DNA of 64,000 bases from Nucisporomicrobium flavum (GTDB lineage Bacteria; Actinomycetota; Actinomycetes; Mycobacteriales; Micromonosporaceae): positions 310,001 to 374,000 of the forward strand of contig NZ_JADMLH010000001.1 in assembly GCF_016464385.1 (NCBI RefSeq), given 5' to 3'. Shown piece by piece: positions 62,515-64,000 of the stretch. Under the pieces are notes generated by a model. The model did no database searches. It saw only the letters and a list, made by a program, of their open reading frames with translations, and had not been told where the DNA came from. The position numbers and the translations under genes were made by a program. Position 1 is the first letter of the stretch. Each line of letters starts with the position of its first letter.

Positions 62515-63568
62515 GCGCCGCCCGGTACGGCTCCACCGTGGCCAGGTCGGCGTACTCGTCGGGGCCGTGCTGGCCGTCGCCACCCGGTCCGAAGATGACG
62601 GCGTCGATGCCGCGCGCGGAGTAGAAGCGCCCGTCCGCGGCACCGTGCTTGCGCAGCAGGTCGCCCGGATAGCCCGCGTCGCGCGCCGCGGCCTGCAGCG
62701 CCAGCACCTCGGAGCTGCCGGGTTCCGCGTGGTGCGGGGCGCCCAGGCTGTCGACGCTCACCTCGACGCCGGCGAGCTCGCGCAAGTGGGCCGCGATGTC
62801 CGCGACGTCCCGGCCGGCGAGGCTCGCGTCGCCCGGCGGGAAGCGGATGTCCAGCCAGGCCGTGGCGTCGGCCGGGACCTGGTTGACGGCCCGGTTGCCG
62901 GTCTCGACCCGGGCCACGGTGACCGTGGTCGCCCACGCCTCGGCGGCGGGCACGGGATAGCGGTCCAGCACGCGGCCGAGGGCGGCGGTCAGGCGCAGCA
63001 CGGCGTTGTCGCCGAGCCACGGGTACGCGGCGTGCGCGGCCGTCCCGGTGGCGTGCAGGCGTACCTGGAGGATGCCCTTGGACTCGGTGACGACGCGCAG
63101 CCGGCTCTGCTCGCCGATCACCACGAAACCGGCCGTGACGCCCTGGTCGAGCTGGTGGCCGGTGCCGTCGTACCCGCCGACCTCCTCGTCGGTCACCAAC
63201 TGCAGGCCCAGGGGGTACGGCACCTCGCGCGCGAGCGTGCGGAACACGTCGGCCATCACGAGCGCCGCGACCTTCATGTCCTGGGCGCCGCGGCCGTACA
63301 GCCGCCCGTCGCGTACCACCGGCCGGAACTGCTCCTCGGGCGCGGGGACGACGTCGAGGTGCGCGTTGAGCATCACCCGGAACGCGGGGCGGGTGCCCGC
63401 GGCGTACAGCAGCGCGCTCGGTTTGCCCCCGGAGCTGAACCGCTCGACCGTGAAGCCGGGACCGACGCGATCGACGACGAGGTCGAGGGCTTCGCGGAGG
63501 CGCTCGGGACGGTCGGCGGTGGACGGGATCGCGACGAGGCGTACGGCGGCGTCCAGCAGGTCCTCCAT
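62486..63568 (-). CDS. M20-family metallopeptidase/deacylase (ArgE/DapE-like)
   Basis: 360-aa zinc hydrolase. Metal and catalytic motifs: VMLNAHLDVVPA, GRGAQDMK, VTDEEVGGYDGT, and GPGGDGQHGPDEY near the C-terminus; the dimerisation domain has GTAAHAAYPWLGDNAVLRL. Substrate is an N-acyl amino acid or peptide, not identifiable. The start MEDLLDAAVRLVAIPS at 63568 is chosen from the fold and a TAGCGT box eight bases upstream. Confidence 0.9.
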   Translation of the reverse strand: MEDLLDAAVRLVAIPSTADRPERLREALDLVVDRVGPGFTVERFSSGGKPSALLYAAGTRPAFRVMLNAHLDVVPAPEEQFRPVVRDGRLYGRGAQDMKVAALVMADVFRTLAREVPYPLGLQLVTDEEVGGYDGTGHQLDQGVTAGFVVIGEQSRLRVVTESKGILQVRLHATGTAAHAAYPWLGDNAVLRLTAALGRVLDRYPVPAAEAWATTVTVARVETGNRAVNQVPADATAWLDIRFPPGDASLAGRDVADIAAHLRELAGVEVSVDSLGAPHHAEPGSSEVLALQAAARDAGYPGDLLRKHGAADGRFYSARGIDAVIFGPGGDGQHGPDEYADLATVEPYRAALNAFLRAVR

Positions 63569-63576
63569 GCGGTCCG

Positions 63577-63582
63577 ACGCTA
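63577..63582 (-). promoter_or_regulatory. -10-like box for the M20 peptidase gene
   Basis: TAGCGT on the minus strand eight bases before the ATG at 63568. Confidence 0.35.
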
Positions 63583-63664
63583 CCGGCAGCGGTAATCCGG
63601 TTGCCCGGCGCACGGCCTGCGGATAGACATGCGGGCGACTCGACACGGAAAGGAGGGCTGAGCC

Positions 63665-63730
63665 ATGTCCCGCATGTTCAACGCCTTTTCGGAAGAGAGA
63701 ACACCGTGCCGCTTCACCTGCGCCCGCTGA
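63665..63730 (+). CDS. 21-codon upstream ORF / small peptide
   Basis: ATG preceded by a strong AAAGGAGGG Shine-Dalgarno encodes MSRMFNAFSEERTPCRFTCA plus R and stops at TGA. It overlaps the GTG start of the next gene (63706) in another frame, so ribosomes translating it pass over that start. It may be a leader peptide controlling the downstream gene or simply couple translation. No family known. Confidence 0.45.
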   Translation: MSRMFNAFSEERTPCRFTCAR

Positions 63731-64000
63731 CCGGGCGCGCCGAGATCGATCTGTTCAACCGGCTGCCGTACGTGCTCAACCGCGAGATCGCCAAGGATCT
63801 CGATGACGGCCTCCGCCACCTGCCGTGGCTCTGGATCGCTCTGGACTCGGGGCGGCTCGTGGCCCGCGCCGGGTTCTGGGCACCGCCGGGCCAGGCCGTA
63901 CCCATGTTCCTGGACGTCTTCGACGTGGCACCCGGCCACCTCGACGACGGCGTCCGCCTGCTCACCGAGGCCCTCGCCCACGTGCCGCGCCCGGAGGAGT
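63706..64000 (+). CDS. GNAT-like N-acetyltransferase, N-terminal part (cut by window end)
   Basis: GTG start with GGAAGAGAG upstream; the frame is open to the last base. Visible residues: PLHLRPLTGRAEIDLFNRLP, YVLNREIAKDLDDGLRHLPW, LWIALDSGRLVARAGFWAPP, MFLDVFDVAPGHLDDGVRLL. The pattern of an RPL start, a VARAGFW strand and an LDVFDV strand recalls GNAT acetyltransferases, but the acetyl-CoA loop lies beyond the window, so this is tentative. It is divergent from the M20 peptidase gene. Confidence 0.5.
   Translation, partial: MPLHLRPLTGRAEIDLFNRLPYVLNREIAKDLDDGLRHLPWLWIALDSGRLVARAGFWAPPGQAVPMFLDVFDVAPGHLDDGVRLLTEALAHVPRPEE

Overview
The window is about 64 kb of very GC-rich, gene-dense DNA with frequent GTG starts, many 1-8 bp gene overlaps and repeated TAnnnT -10 boxes sitting 6-9 bases before start codons (leaderless-type promoters). 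Family content (GarA, FtsR, DUF881 proteins, DUF3152, DUF5999, a divergent glgC/glgA pair, PPOX/F420-type oxidoreductase) points to an actinomycete. The flavour of the orphan proteins suggests Micromonosporaceae (Actinoplanes/Micromonospora-like), which is an inference from recalled family resemblance. No rRNA, tRNA, CRISPR array, intact insertion sequence or prophage was recognised.

Layout. 1-4.5 kb: the 3' part of an NRPS-independent siderophore operon (two IucA/IucC synthetases, a LysA-like PLP decarboxylase, a NUDIX hydrolase), all overlapping by a few bases. 4.5-10.8 kb: saccharopine-dehydrogenase-like reductase divergent from a GlxA/AraC regulator, a methyltransferase, peptide deformylase, a sigma factor with a membrane partner, pabB and a DUF5999 protein. 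10.9-13.9 kb: gcvP behind a single-aptamer glycine riboswitch. 14.0-16.5 kb: an aldo/keto reductase translationally coupled to two RlaP-like nucleotidyltransferases; the first has its active-site segment replaced by a 36-G homopolymer and GC-only sequence, probably an assembly artefact. 16.5-23.7 kb: an accessory stretch with gene remnants, a secreted small protein, an unusual HTH-like/transmembrane/GDPD/SH3 fusion, a tautomerase, a PPOX enzyme whose start lies in a 21-bp perfect inverted repeat, and a decayed MFS transporter. 23.7-33 kb: Ski2-like helicase with DUF3516-type tail, an AbiEii-like nucleotidyltransferase, an OmpR-type two-component system, asparagine synthetase, and the first of two DUF3152 lipoproteins. 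33-38.5 kb: QueA paralogue plus SDR, a GAF kinase/NarL regulator pair, the second DUF3152 copy in inverted orientation, and an EamA exporter.

38.5-45.3 kb holds a cluster whose order matches the mycobacterial Rv1822-Rv1830 block: CDP-alcohol phosphatidyltransferase, DUF881, small basic protein, DUF881, gcvH, garA, ftsR, bifunctional-nuclease family protein, second MerR regulator. With gcvP it covers part of glycine cleavage and of growth/division control. 45.6-54 kb: a divergent inositol-monophosphatase-like protein, a VWA/MoxR-type ATPase pair, PhzF, an ABC-F ATPase and a secreted glycosidase-like protein. 54-57.5 kb: FAD oxidoreductase and the divergent glgA/glgC pair for alpha-glucan synthesis. 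57.5-64 kb: AraC regulator, a DUF4331 operon with an exported small protein, SRPBCC protein, a truncated MFS gene, an isochorismatase-like hydrolase, an M20 peptidase, and a GNAT-like gene preceded by a 21-codon upstream ORF and cut by the window end.

Starts were chosen from family alignment by eye, visible Shine-Dalgarno sequences, overlap architecture or leaderless -10 boxes; where these conflict it is stated in the entry.
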